From Cyrtodaria siliqua (lineage: Eukaryota > Mollusca > Bivalvia > Adapedonta > Hiatellidae), in assembly GCA_037043455.1 (NCBI GenBank), contig JAWPHD010005094.1, positions 1 through 64,000 on the forward strand: a stretch of DNA of 64,000 nucleotides, given 5' to 3'. The notes under the pieces were generated by a model. It saw nothing but the letters and a program-made list of their open reading frames with translations, had not been told where the DNA came from and searched no databases. Both the position numbers and the translations under genes were made by a program. The stretch's first letter is position 1, and every line of letters begins with the position of its first letter. Shown piece after piece: positions 25,326 through 37,794 of this stretch.

Positions 25326-26254
25326 CCGTGATGTGATTGTCATTGTTGCAACGATATCATTGCGAGTGCAGAAAGCAAGGCATGCGTCTCATTGAGTATG
25401 ACACACGAAACAGAAAGTTAACAATTGAGTACATTTACACTTACGTCATTTGTCATCTCTCTGTGTGGGAGGAATTTTACTCTATAGACAGTACATGGTT
25501 CTTTTTGCTCGATCACCTCAATTATGTCAATTCGTAAACCGTTAATATGTAGGACTCGTAAACGCCCGCCTGCAACTGCAGAAATGGAGAAGGGGAACTT
25601 TATGATGACAAAACAACAAAGTGCTGTCTCTCACCAATACCATCTGACAAGCACACGAACAGATGGAAACAGGACAGTGACCGAGGATGACTTTGCAAAG
25701 AGTCTTATTGAAAACGCATCGCGGCTTTTACGTTGTATGGTCTGAATCAGAAATTGCCAGAGTTATCAATTAGTGAGTCATCATAGGTATTTATATCTGG
25801 CGCGGCCAAAGGAAAGGCTCTGATCTTCGCCGTCATCAACAGGTTAAAAGTGTTCACGTAGCGTTTATAAGACAGATTGGGCAACACGATAAAGGAACTA
25901 AAATATATTCAATGTCAGTATTGAGGATGTACTGGTTGACGAATATAAGATAGAAAACTCTCATGTGACAGAAGTAGTTAGATAAATAGGTATATTATAT
26001 TATGGAAATCATGAGTCGCTTGTGACTGAGCATCTAAACAAATGAACCAAGTCATTATTTCAACTGATAAACCAGAACATCTTACTTTTCCTCAGTGGTC
26101 ATCAACCTAGGATAGATTCCGTCATATTACTCTCTCTCTCTCTCTCTCGCAGATACATTTTGTTTCAGGTTCGGAGTAAACACGGTTTGGGTTTTCTCAC
26201 CAGCCATGTCTAACATTGAAACTCGTTTATTTGTATTATTTATCGGACTTTACG
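25326..26254. other. No firm gene; one unrecognised open frame
   Basis: The plus-strand frame 25524-25745 (73 codons, charged, ending KSLIENASRLLRCMV) is open but has no recognised domain. It lies upstream of the family fragment at 26255 and might be an eroded part of the same gene; this is a guess. A CT microsatellite is at about 26131-26148. Confidence 0.4.
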
Positions 26255-26345
26255 ATATGTATTAAAACTCATTTGTCTCCTATTTTGGATGAAGGACCTG
26301 CAGTTGAAGTGTTGCTTGTTGATGGTGCTGCAATACGACTTATGC
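26255..26345 (+). pseudogene. Fragment of the multi-copy invertebrate gene family
   Basis: The plus-strand reading THLSPILDEGPAVEVLLVDG, then AAIR, matches the phrase (LSPVL.[DE]GP.VDV.LLDGAA) that I recall from the large uncharacterised invertebrate family to which the 61.8-64.0 kb pseudogene also belongs. The frame is lost within a few codons on both sides. The assignment rests on one 24-residue stretch. Confidence 0.45.
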
Positions 26346-26416
26346 TGATAACGCATTTCTTAGGATGATTAGCAGATATGTGTACACATTGTTAAAAGTC
26401 AGCTACAGAAGGTTTA

Positions 26417-26664
26417 GTATGGTAGACCTCACCAAGGATGGTTATATATCTAACAGAATAACAGCCATCAGCAAAACAAAGGCAGGAATATTTGTTTACC
26501 TTGCCGATGTATCAGTTGCAATAGAGCATAAAGAAATAAACACGTTCCGTCAAACAGAGGTGAAGATATGCATATAGTATCACACAAACGGGGGATGATG
26601 CAGACCGACCTCGATTCAATTAAGAAGACGTTAAAACAAAACGGTTGTTGCATGCGGAAGATAA
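26417..26664 (+). repeat. Repeat R3, copy 2
   Basis: Pairs with 17637-17890. In this copy the frame from the start of R3 stays open for about 52 codons (MVDLTKDGYISNRITAISKT and on), and a second plus-strand frame, 26568-26843, continues past it. Protein not recognised. Confidence 0.6.
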
Positions 26665-27185
26665 TGCCAAAAAACTTACAGGCGTTCACGATTGAGCATG
26701 GAATTACGTTCATACTGACACAATGTCATCGCGTGCTCAACTCCGACCCCTTCCTCGCTCGCTTGCTCGCTACGGGTGTGAAAATCGATTTGAATCCGGC
26801 GGAGATGTGCTTTAGGCATATAAACCATTCAGCAATACAGTAGAATTGCTCGAATGATATACGTTGAATATGCTATTTTAAAAGTAGTAAGTTCCAGCAC
26901 TGCTGGGGAAGCCCAAAGTTATTTTCAAAACCCACAGCATCTATATAATAGCAAAAAGTTGAATTGTACTCAGTGTTATGTTATGATATCGATTTTTGTC
27001 ACGTGAGACTTAGGGGACGGCGTCATCGGTTGTTTATATGTCTGACACGTCAAACATCCATTGACGCAATCGATGTAATTTCCTGCTCAATCGGGAACGA
27101 CTGTACATAATTGTTTAACATTGCTTCTCACTCCCCTAACTGGTCAGACTGTAGTTGCCCTTTGACAGTCAAATAACAGACAATA
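26665..27185. other. Non-coding, nothing recognised
   Basis: No structure was found apart from the tail of the 26568-26843 open frame, which I cannot support as a gene. Confidence 0.4.
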
Positions 27186-27342
27186 AATAGAGGTTATTAA
27201 CTGGGGTAGGTGTGCCTCTTTGTGATATTGGCCCGAGATAGCCATATGAGGCCCGAGAGCTTTAGCTCGAGGGCCTGATATGGCTGTCGAGGGCCAAGGA
27301 AGGCACACCTACCCCAGTTAATGACCTGTTTATTACATGTGT
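27186..27342. repeat. Fold-back element with GGCCCGAG core
   Basis: The left arm, from about 27189 to 27264 (TAACTGGGGTAGGTGTGCCT inside it), pairs with a right arm ending near 27340 (AGGCACACCTACCCCAGTTA). The centre is a second hairpin around GAGAGCTTTAGCTCGAGGGC. Its right end, CTGTTTATTACA, is identical to that of the fold-back at 55.6-55.8 kb. Confidence 0.8.
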
Positions 27343-27770
27343 AACCAAAACACTATTATTTTGGATAGATTATTAGATCTAAATTGCGCAAAGTCATTTC
27401 ACCATGATATATCTTCTAACAAAATAGGCAGCATTATTAGGCAATATAAGTATAACATGAACATGTCATGTATAAAGGAATAAAAAACGAAAAACAATAT
27501 TTAAGTACAAACAAGTATTTTAAGTCCGAACAACGGTTAAACTTTAAACAGCATTCACAAAAGAATCTGACATTAATGGAAGAAAAGAACGCATTTTCCT
27601 ACCTGCCTGCCTACCCATCTAAAACATCTAAGGTCATGTTTGGGCAAACTAGGATATTTTTAAGTGTGGCCTAATCGAAACTCTTGTCCTATACCTGTTA
27701 CCTAAACAGCACACTTAATTAGCAAACCATTGATTATTTGGGATTAGGTTATCTTATATTTGATTCGATT
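27343..27770. other. Non-coding, with an R2-like tail fragment
   Basis: TAGGCAGCATTATTAGGCAATATAAG at 27426-27451 (slightly changed) recalls the 3' end of R2 near 9617-9640. Nothing else is supported. Confidence 0.4.
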
Positions 27771-27779
27771 AGAATGCTA

Positions 27780-29099
<1,320 letters not shown>

Positions 29100-30161
29100 C
29101 TAAGCACACACCCGACACTTAAATGGCTGCTCACCCGTATGTGTCCGCATGTGTACGCTGAGGTTTGATGATTGGATGAATCTCTTACCACACACCTGAC
29201 ACTTAAATGGCTTCTCACCTCTATGTATGTTCATGTGGGTTTTAAGCGATGATGATCGGGTGAATCTCATATCACACACTTGACACTTAAATGGCTTTTA
29301 ACCTGTATGTATGTTCAGGTGTGTTTCAAGCGATGATGAATATGTGAACCTTCTTTCACACATCTGACACTTAAATGGCTTATCACCGGTATGTATTCGC
29401 ATGTGTCTGCTGAGATCTGATGATAGTGAGAATCTCATTTCACACTCCTGACATTTGAACGGTTTATCACTCGTATGTATCCGCATATGTCTGCTGAGAT
29501 ATTATGATTCTGCGAATCTCATATCACACTCCTGACACTTAAATGGTTTATCACCCGTATGTATCCGCAAATGTCTGCTGAAATCGGATGATCGTGCGAA
29601 TCTCATATCACACTCCTGACACTTAAATGGTTTATCACCTGTATGTATAAGCATGTGTTGGCTGATGTATGATGATTGGGTGAATCTCTTATCACACACC
29701 ATGCACTTAAATGGCTTTTCACCTGTATGTAGCCGCATGTGTCTACAGAGATCCGAGGCTCGTGTGAATCTCTTATCACACGCATGACACTTAAATACGG
29801 GATGCTCACACGTATGTATCCGCCTGTGTACGCTGAGTTGTGATGATTGGGTGAATCTCTTATCACACACCTGGCACTTAACCGGCTTATCACCCGTATG
29901 TATATGCATGTGTACGCTGAGGTTTGACGAATGGGTGAATCTCTTATCACACACCTGACACTTAAATGACTTCTCACCTGTATGTATATGCATGTGTTTG
30001 CTGATGGATGATGATTGGGTGAATCTCTTACCACACACCAGACATTTAAATGGCTTTTCACCTGTATGTATCCGCATGTGTCTGCTGAGATCAGATGATC
30101 GTGCGAATCTCTCATCACACTCCTGACACTTAAATGCCTTCTCTTCACTATGCAGTTCCAT
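29100..30161 (-). pseudogene. C2H2 zinc-finger paralogue B with three premature stops
   Basis: Starts at the equivalent ATG to locus A (30161, MELHSEEK). Seven complete C2H2 fingers precede a TAA at 29502-29504 that falls inside finger 8 (RFAES then stop). The same frame then resumes for fingers 8-10, meets a second stop in a TGEKP linker (29298-29300), gives two more fingers, and ends at a third stop at 29100-29102. If expressed, the product would be a seven-finger protein of about 220 residues. The linker after finger 4 has an extra residue (TCEHPVF). Because the frame is otherwise kept, decay is recent, or the short form is still used. Confidence 0.8.
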
Positions 30162-31060
30162 GTCTATGGTTATACTTATAGCTTGTATTACTGACACGTC
30201 AATGGATTCTCACCAGTAGCTACTATGATGCATTTATACTTAAGTTAATTTTGGTGACAGGCCATCGCACACTTGAAATTGAATATTGTCTTCTCAGAAT
30301 GTGTCAGCATGTGTGAGATTGGTGAACGTTTAAATATCTTATTGCACTTTGGACAAAACATCCAAAACTATTGATGGAGTAAAATACACGTTATATTGTT
30401 TATCTGGCACAGAAAGATTAAGCCTACCTCCGTCGAATGATGCTCTTATTCTATTTATTAATACTGTAAATAGTCACCGTTGGTACACTTGCATTGCACC
30501 ATATAAGAATAAGTCTCAGAACATTTATATATTTTTTAAACATGAGATTCACCGCACTTTTTCAAACCATAAAGACCATGACATGAAGACCATGAAGTCT
30601 GTTTTGTATTTCTCTCATGCACGGTTCTACATAGTCGCTTGTACTAATATTTCCATACACGGTTCTGCACATACTTGTCCTGAATGGCCGTTTTAGTTAA
30701 CTGCAAAAATTAAAACATGTATATATTGGCTATGGTATTATATCTAATATATGATTTTGCAAAAAATACATTCTCAATGCATTTCTTCTTAGAATAGAGA
30801 TATAATATAACAGGATTAATAGTGTTGTCAATACTTTTTGTAGATTTTTTAATAAAAAGGAACATTTTCGGATTTTTTTCTTTTAAATGATCAAAAAAAT
30901 AAATATATATAGTCTACATTGATAAGCTAAAGGAGGAACAGAAAGAGATCCGCGAAACATGGCTGCCAACACTTTTGAACAAAAACGTTTGAGACTTTTA
31001 AAACTGAAAGTTTAAAGCGTGCAAAGAAAATTTAGCGCACTATAAATTCATTTTCACAAA
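30162..31060. repeat. Duplicated upstream flank, copy B, left part
   Basis: Matches 5932-6945 base by base with small indels: ACTGACACGTCAATGGATTC, GGCCATCGCACACTTGAAAT and CATGCACGGTTCT all have counterparts. The match breaks at ATTTTCACAAA (31051-31060), where a dispersed repeat begins, and resumes at about 36471. Confidence 0.8.
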
Positions 31061-31431
31061 AAAAAAGAGGTCAATGACCTTGAAGCTCTACTGATAGGTT
31101 TTGATAGCTAGATCACCATTCCTCTGAACTTTCATGAACATCTGTCAAGTAGTTTCAGAGGAGTAATGAATGAATGGTGTTTTACGGCACGTCGACACAT
31201 AAATAGGTCATATTCTGCGCAAAAATTGATGAAAAATGAAGAAATGAGGCATTAATTAAAAATTAATGTAAATATATAAAGATAAAACTATTAAAAAAAT
31301 AAGGGATGATAAGGTGTAATATAAACTATGTATGTAAATCAACGAATGCCCGTCAACGGGTATATAAACAAGTAAATATATATAAAAACACATTATAATG
31401 ATTTATGTAGTCTGATCTCTTTTAGGAAATC

Positions 31432-34400
31432 TCAAACAAGACTAAAATCTACAGTATCAAATAACTCTTTCATAGTATTAACATTGTAGTACCTTTGACG
31501 CATAGGATCAAAGTATACACATTCCAATAAGATGTGTTTGACCGTTAACGGTGCAAAGCAGGGTATACATTCTGGTAATTGCTCACCTTGTAATAAATAT
31601 GAATGAGTATAACGTGTATGCCCTATCCTGCACCGGGCTAAGACAACTTCCTCTCGACGAATGGGTCTACTAGAAGAACGCCATTCACCGAGTAACGGTT
31701 TAATTGGATGGAGTTTATTGTTAACTGAAAAATCCCAAGCGGTTTGCCAAGAGTTACGATAGAAAAAGTGTTTATACAACCTTTAAAATCAGTATAAGGT
31801 AATTTGGTATTAGATAAATGTAAATCTAATGCTGCCTTAGCAGCACTATCAGCTCTATCATTACCACGTATTCCTACATGGCTTGGAAGCCAGCAGAAAA
31901 AAATAACATTATCAATTATAAGAGAATTGTACTTTTCTAAAAGTTGAAGCACAACTGGGTTATCATGTTTCATATTACCCAGTGCCTGAAGAGATGAAAG
32001 GGAATCAGAAAATATTACAAAATGGTCATCATCAGATTCCTGAATATAATTTAAAGGGAGTACATCAGGATTTTTCTAGAAATATCTTACATTATAAAAA
32101 TGTTTCAATTCATGATAAAACACTTATATCCATCAAAATATGATGTTCGAACAATATTGTTAAGGTTTAAACTTCGAATACACCATATAGCTAGGACGGA
32201 ATCGGGCATACAATGCTGAAATTAACCCTGGTGCGTAACCTAGGATAGCACGTATTACTGTACAGAATGAATTTCCTTGTAACTAAGGGGTCATTTTTAG
32301 GATCATTCATTATGTTTAGGCGCTTTAAAATAGAAGATATCATTATTTGTAAATTTTAAGTCGGACCCCTAGACCCCTTTGAAAAGCCTGATGTACTCCC
32401 TTTAAGGCAAGTTCAATTGCCTTAAGTTCAGCTGAAAAGATAGAGGCCTTGTCAGGCAGGCGGCTCTTTATGCTGTGTTTGTGAACAGCGGATGCAGCTA
32501 CCTTATCTCCATCTTTAGAGCCATCTGTGTAGATAAGTTGAAAGTCACTGTATTTCGATTTAATTTCATTAAATTTGCTTTGAAAGACAGTAGGGTCTGT
32601 ACTGGATTTGTTATTATTACAAAGATCAAAAATAATTGTTGGAGTTTCCAAAGTCCACGGTGGAATTTGTGGTACTTTGTACTTGGCAATCAAATTTAGG
32701 TCGATTTAAGTTATTAATTTTGGTTTAATTCGAATAGCCTTCGGTTTTCGATCAAAAAGAGGTTCACAACTAGGATTAAAAACATTATCGAAAGTTGGGT
32801 TTGAAGGGTTAGACTTTAATTTAATGGCGTATTGAAGAGCTAATTTGTCCCGTCTATGAGACAGTGATGGTTCATTAGCTTCAACATATAGACTTTCGGC
32901 TGGTGATGTACGAAAGGCCCCTAAGGCGAGTCGTAATCCTTGATTATGTATAGGGTCGAGCATCTGCAAGTACGACTTGCGAGTCGATCCATATACTATC
33001 GAGCCGTAGTCCAGCTTCGATCTGATAAGAGATCTGTAAAGTCGCAAGAGGACTTTTCGATCTGCTCCCCAATTAGTGTTTGCAACAACTTTAAGTAAGT
33101 TAAGAGCTTTAAGGCATTTGGCCTTCAAGTATTTAAGGTGTGGTATAAACGTTAATTTACGGTCGAAAATAAGACCAAGGAATTTTATTTCATCCACTAC
33201 TGGTATTGGTGACCCATCCAGTGTTAGATGAGGGTCTTCATGATGTTAACGAAGTTGACAAAAGTGCATGCAATTAGTTTTAGACTTAGAAAATTTAAAA
33301 CCATTTTCATCAGACCAGGTCTGAAGTTTATTTAGACATTGTTGTAATTGTCTCTCGATAGTATTCATGTTTTTTGCACGATAACATATAACAAAGTCGT
33401 CAACGTATAGCGAACAATCCACACCTGGATTGATGCATTTTACTATACTGTTAATCTTTATATTAAAAAGTGTGACAGAGAGTATGCTGCCCTGTGGAAC
33501 ACCCACCTCCTGTTCATGAATATCAGAGAGGGTTGAACCCATTCGGACACGAAATTGTCTATCATCTAAGAATTTCTCTATAAAAATGGGTAATCGGCCT
33601 CTAAGACCAAGGTCATGAAGATCATTCATAATACCGTACTTCCATGCAGTATCATAAGCTTTCTCCAAGTCAAATAATACAGCGACTAGATGTTCTTTTT
33701 TTATGAAAGCTTCCCTAATAAATGATTCAAATCGAATGAGATTGTCTGTTGTGCCTCGTTGGCGCCGGAATCCACTTTGATACTTTGTTATCAGCTTGTT
33801 GGACTCCAGGTACCAAACGAGTCTCTCATTAATCATTCGTTCCATGGTGTTACATATACAACTCGTTAAAGCAATAGGGCGATAATTTATTGGGTCCGTA
33901 TGATCCTTTCTAGGTTTGGGGACTGGAATAACGATTGCTTCCCGCCAAGAATCGGGGAAGTTTCCCGTCACCCAAACCTTATTAAATATATCAAGAAGGG
34001 TAGAGAGACAAGATTCAGGTAAATGTTTTAGTAATTGATAATGGATATCATCAGGACCAGCTGATGTATCATTAGCCGTTTTAATGGGACTCTCGAAGTT
34101 CTTTGAGAGTGAATAGTTTATTGTATTTCTCCAAGTTTTTTGACTTGAAGTTCAGCTTCTTCTGTTCTTTTAGTTTCTTATTTTTCAGAAAATTTGGTTG
34201 ACAATTTTCAAAAGAAGAATTTTTTGAAAATGTTTCTGCCAAAGTGTTTGTAATATCTTTGACAGATGTTATATCTCCATTATCTGTCTTAAGATGATTT
34301 ACATAACTAGAATTACCTTTACCACTTATTTTTCGGACCATGTCCCATGTCTTCTTAAGAGATGAGCGAGAATTCAGCCTAGAGACGCAAGATCTCCAGG

Positions 34401-35443
34401 ATTTTCTCTTGCTATCCTTAATAGTACGACGGGCTTTCGCACGAAAAACCCTTAAGTTATCTAAATTTGTTTGAGTTGGCCGCAAGTTAAAATTATTTAA
34501 TGCAGCTTTACGATCGCTGACTGCCTTTTTGCAGACATCGTCGTACCATGGTTTATGTTGGCGTTTAGGATTTGCCGAGGTTTTTGGAATAGTTTGATCA
34601 GCTATATCGTGAAGAGTTTTAGTAAAAAGAGCAGTTGCGTCTTCGACATCCTCGAAAACGGAAGGCTTTAATTGTTCTTCGCAAAGAGATTGAAACGTAG
34701 TCCAATCAGCCTTGCGAAGTTTCCATCGTTGCTTTTTTTCGAGAAGTGGAGGGCCGATATTTTCAAGAAATATGGGGAAGTGGTCACTTCCACAGAGGTC
34801 GTCTCCAACACTCCACGAAAAATCCATCAAAAGCGTTGGATTGCATATTGTTAAATCAATGGAAGAATGAGAGCCTGTAGCAGGATGTAAGTTAGTATGT
34901 GATTTATTATTAAAAAGACACAAATTGTTTTTGGCTAAGAAATCCTCAATTTTCTTGCCTTTATCGTTTATATCTTTACAACCCCAGATGTAGTTGTGTG
35001 CATTAAAATCGCCCAAGAGTATAAAAGGTGATGGCAATTGTGCAACTAGGTGATTTGGATCTTTAGGGTCTAGTGAAGAACTAGGTGGTAAATATAAGGA
35101 ACAAATTGTTATGACTCTGTGCATAGTAAAGAAGGATAGAAATATCGGACAGGGAACGCACACTGACCGCAATAGCTTGCAAATTTGTTTTCAACGCAAC
35201 AGGTCTGTGAGGAATGTTTCGATTAACGATTATCGAAACTACACCAGTCGCCTTGTCCCCAGTATCACAAATATGATTGTATAGTGAGTATTGTTGAAAA
35301 GATACCTTATCACTTGTCTTCAAGAATGTTTCTTGAAGACAAAAGGCAATAGGGTTGTGTTCATTTAAAATTAAGCTGATTTCATCATAATTTGGTTTCA
35401 AACCTCGACAATTCCATTGAATTATCTTATTAGTTTTACCCAT
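31432..35443 (-). pseudogene. LINE-1 ORF2 (endonuclease, RT, RNase H), broken
   Basis: Starts at ATG 35443 (MGKTNKIIQWNCRGLK). The endonuclease shows FCLQETFL and LLGDFNAHNYIWGC and GSDHFPIF, with a frameshift between 35172 and 35081. RT follows: INYRPIALTS, FDLEKAYDTAW, GVPQGSILSVTLFNI and LYVDDFVI (catalytic YVDD). There is a frameshift near 34085 and in-frame stops at 33246 and 32706. RNase H has IYTDGSKDG, AELKAIELAL, then, across the miniature transposon, FSDSLSSLQAL and WLPSHVGIRGNDRAD. A C-terminal C-x2-C-x7-H-x4-C motif (CIPCFAPLTVKHILLEC) ends it. The enzyme would nick target DNA and copy the element by target-primed reverse transcription; this copy cannot do so. Confidence 0.9.
32055..32401. 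mobile_element. 347-bp TTAA miniature transposon inside the RNase H region
   Basis: Perfect 15-bp terminal inverted repeats AGGGAGTACATCAGG (32055-32069) and CCTGATGTACTCCCT (32387-32401) are flanked by TTAA at 32051-32054 and 32402-32405. Removing the element and one TTAA restores the RNase H reading IELAL then NYIQESDDDHF. TTAA duplication is typical of the piggyBac and Kolobok superfamilies. It is too short to code for a transposase, so it is non-autonomous. Confidence 0.92.
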
Positions 35444-35734
35444 TATTTAGCGCTAATGCGATTTTTTATTTTATTTTTGGCCTTAGATTTAGGAGAGGTC
35501 TTAGGAGACTCAAGCAGCGACATCTCCACTGATGAATCCTCCTCCCTGGAAGAAGTCAGCTGAAGTGGCACCTCAAATAACTTTTCATGAGATGATGGAA
35601 GTGCCAGTGCAGCTGCTGGGTCTGAAATGTCCATGAGCTGTTTGAATTTGTTATGCAGCTCAATAGGGCCGTTAGACACCTTTGGCTGCTCCTTGTGCTC
35701 CCTCGTTGGAGAAGCACTAGGCTTTCCAACTTTT
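35443..35734 (-). pseudogene. LINE-1 ORF1, C-terminal part
   Basis: The frame is open from the 5' break (KPSASPTREHKEQPK) to the stop at 35443-35445, ending in the basic tail SPKSKAKNKIKNRISAK. The stop overlaps the ORF2 start as TAATG. The usual gag-like domains of ORF1 lie upstream and are missing because of 5' truncation. Confidence 0.75.
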
Positions 35735-36470
35735 CAAAGGAGTAGTTGCTACAGAGGAGTAGTTGCTACACGTTATTATTATATAACTCTATGTAAACGA
35801 TGTAATGACACATCAAAATGATTTTCGACAAGGACCAACATCATGTTATGTTGATCATTTTAGAAAAAGTCCCATATCAATATCACTTATAGCTTTCAAG
35901 AAGTAGATGCTACAAACCTTTATTCTAAATCTATTTTTTAGACGTGGCGGCCATCACATTTCCGGGCTAAAATTTTGCTAGGATCAACTAGACGTCAAGA
36001 GCAACATTCCTGTGAAGTTTCATGAACATCTGTAAAGTAGTTTCAGAGGAGTAGTCGCTACACGTTTTTACTTTATAACTCTATGTAAACAAAGATGGCC
36101 GCCGGCAACCATGTCTAATGTCGAATCAAAAGGATTTTCAACAAGGACCAACATCAAGGCATGCTGATCAATTTTATAAAAAGTCCCATATCAATATCAC
36201 TTATAGTTATCAGGTAGTAGTCGCTACAATATTTTTTAAATCTATTTTTAGCCGCTGCGGCAATCTTGAATTTCTGGGCGGCCTAACATTTCTCTAGGAT
36301 CAACTAGACATCAAGAGCAACATTCCTGTGTAGTTTCATGAAAATCCGTCAGGTTGTTTAAGAGGAGTAGTCGCCGCAAAAATATGTTTAAGGCAGACAG
36401 ACGGACGGACGGACGGATGGCGGACAACGTACCACGGCATCAGCTCAACTGATCTTTGATAAGTAGAGCT

Positions 36471-37330
36471 ACAAATATAAAAAACTAAGTATGTTTTAAG
36501 CTTTGAGAGGGAATTTAAAATGAGATTAGAAAGACTTGGTTTAATGTATACCACATCTGCTGTTTCATGGAAGGGCGCATAATATTTTTAGTTATTTTAC
36601 ATAATATTTTACGCAGATGCGTGATGAATGTAAATACAAAGTCTTCATAACTCTTAAGCAAAGTATAATCATCTTGACAAAGTGATACATAGAAGCAGTC
36701 GCTAGCTCCTGACACTTGCTATTTCAGTTGGGATGCCCAATCCAAAAAGCCAGACATATACTGCTACTACTTCAACGGTTGTTATGTCACTGAAGGAACT
36801 AATTATTTCCTTAGGTGTAATTATATATGTTATGCTATGTTATATATTTAGTCAAGAGTATTAAACCAGGTTTTCATATTAATATACAATTATATAAAAA
36901 CCATGCTCACATTGATTATCCCAATTGAATTGACATTTGTAAATACTCTCCTTTGTTTCGCCGACTATGAAGTGTTACATGACCAATGCAGGAAATAGAT
37001 GATAAACTAGTAAAATAAACCTGTTAATTCATGAAAATTGTTTGTTTTAAATATTATAAGATTTGATGAAAGATTCGGAGAATCCGGAATTTACCCGATT
37101 TGGCAGGTTTGGTGAAAGCTCATTTTTCCTATTATGTCCTGTGGAGCACCTAGTACTGATAAAACATGTTGATTTCTTCTAGTTCTCCTACCACCACAAC
37201 AGTCTTGTTGCAATATAGTAAATGGAGTCATACATAAAAGGGGAAGTAACAAAAAAAGAAGTTTTCGGGTGTTTATCATTAAATATATTATTGGCAAAGA
37301 ATTATTCACAAATATTAAAGATCGTATTAT
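36471..37330. repeat. Duplicated upstream flank, copy B, right part
   Basis: Continues the match to 6945-8310 after the R4/LINE insertion: AAGCCAGACATATACTGCTA, CTGAAGGAACTAATTA and GGGGAAGTAACAAAAA correspond to 7278, 7320 and 8260. About 95 bp (6965-7058) of copy A is absent just after the junction, and the 480-bp segment 7737-8217 is absent too. Confidence 0.75.
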
Positions 37331-37794
37331 ACCTTATTCTTTTTAAAATTTTGATTTATTTGTTGGTGTAATGAAAAAAATGTTATAATGAATTTTTTAA
37401 GAAGCAAGAATGGAAACTGAAAACAAAACTATTTAATCGTTTCTAAAACAGGTTGGACTGACCCAAGGCAACACCTAATATGAAATAGGTTAAACCTATA
37501 GGGCGAGCACAGTTCATGTTTGATTGTGCCGCTGCGTATGTATGCACCGGTTTGTGCAAGTCTAGCTGCGAGAATCGTAGCTCTTATGGCGTGTACCTAT
37601 ACCATGGTAGGTACATACCACCATAAGAGCCATGATTCTCACGTCTGGTCAAATCTACCTGTACGTGTCTTATGAATCGTGACATCCCACCCCAACAAAT
37701 TTCAATGGGTGTGTGGGTGTGGGTGTGTGTATTTCTAAGGATTATAATCCGTCCGCCTACGACAGGCGTCGTACACGACGATTATAGGCACAAT
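37331..37794. repeat. Non-coding with a 78-bp hairpin
   Basis: A near-perfect inverted repeat at about 37566-37647 is centred on TACCATGGTA: TGCGAGAATCGTAGCTCTTA pairs with TAAGAGCCATGATTCTCACG. A GT-rich tract follows at 37709-37730. No gene is seen. Confidence 0.7.

Larger units (their letters stand above)
31166..35734 (-). mobile_element. LINE-1: 5'-truncated I/Nimb-like non-LTR retrotransposon
   Basis: About 4.6 kb on the minus strand. Its 3' end is GTGCCGTAAAACACCATTCA with a short ATTC tail at 31166-31177. The host word CAGAGGAGTA lies at 31156-31165 and again at 35752-35761, with CAAAGGAGTA at 35735-35744, consistent with a target-site duplication. The 5' end is truncated inside ORF1. 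Domain order is ORF1 C-terminus, APE endonuclease, reverse transcriptase, RNase H and a Cys-His motif, which fits the I superfamily (I or Nimb group). Stops, frameshifts and a 347-bp miniature transposon make it inactive. Confidence 0.9.
31061..36470. mobile_element. Dispersed repeat R4 inserted in flank B, itself split by a LINE
   Basis: R4 occupies 31061-31165 and 35735-36470; everything between is LINE-1. R4 is built of ~316-bp tandem subunits: GATCAACTAGAC recurs at 35982 and 36298. Words include TTTCAGAGGAGTAGTCGCTA, AAGATGGCCGCCGGCAACC and TTCAACAAGGACCAACATCA. A second copy is at 56055-56728, reversed. The 3' side ends in a GACGGACG run and TACAAATATAA. The word ACAAA lies at both outer edges (31056-31060 and 36471-36475), a possible short target duplication. 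Confidence 0.7.

Noticed and set aside
32343..32396. C-terminal residues after AELKAIELAL as part of RNase H
   Set aside because: They belong to the TTAA miniature element, not to the LINE.
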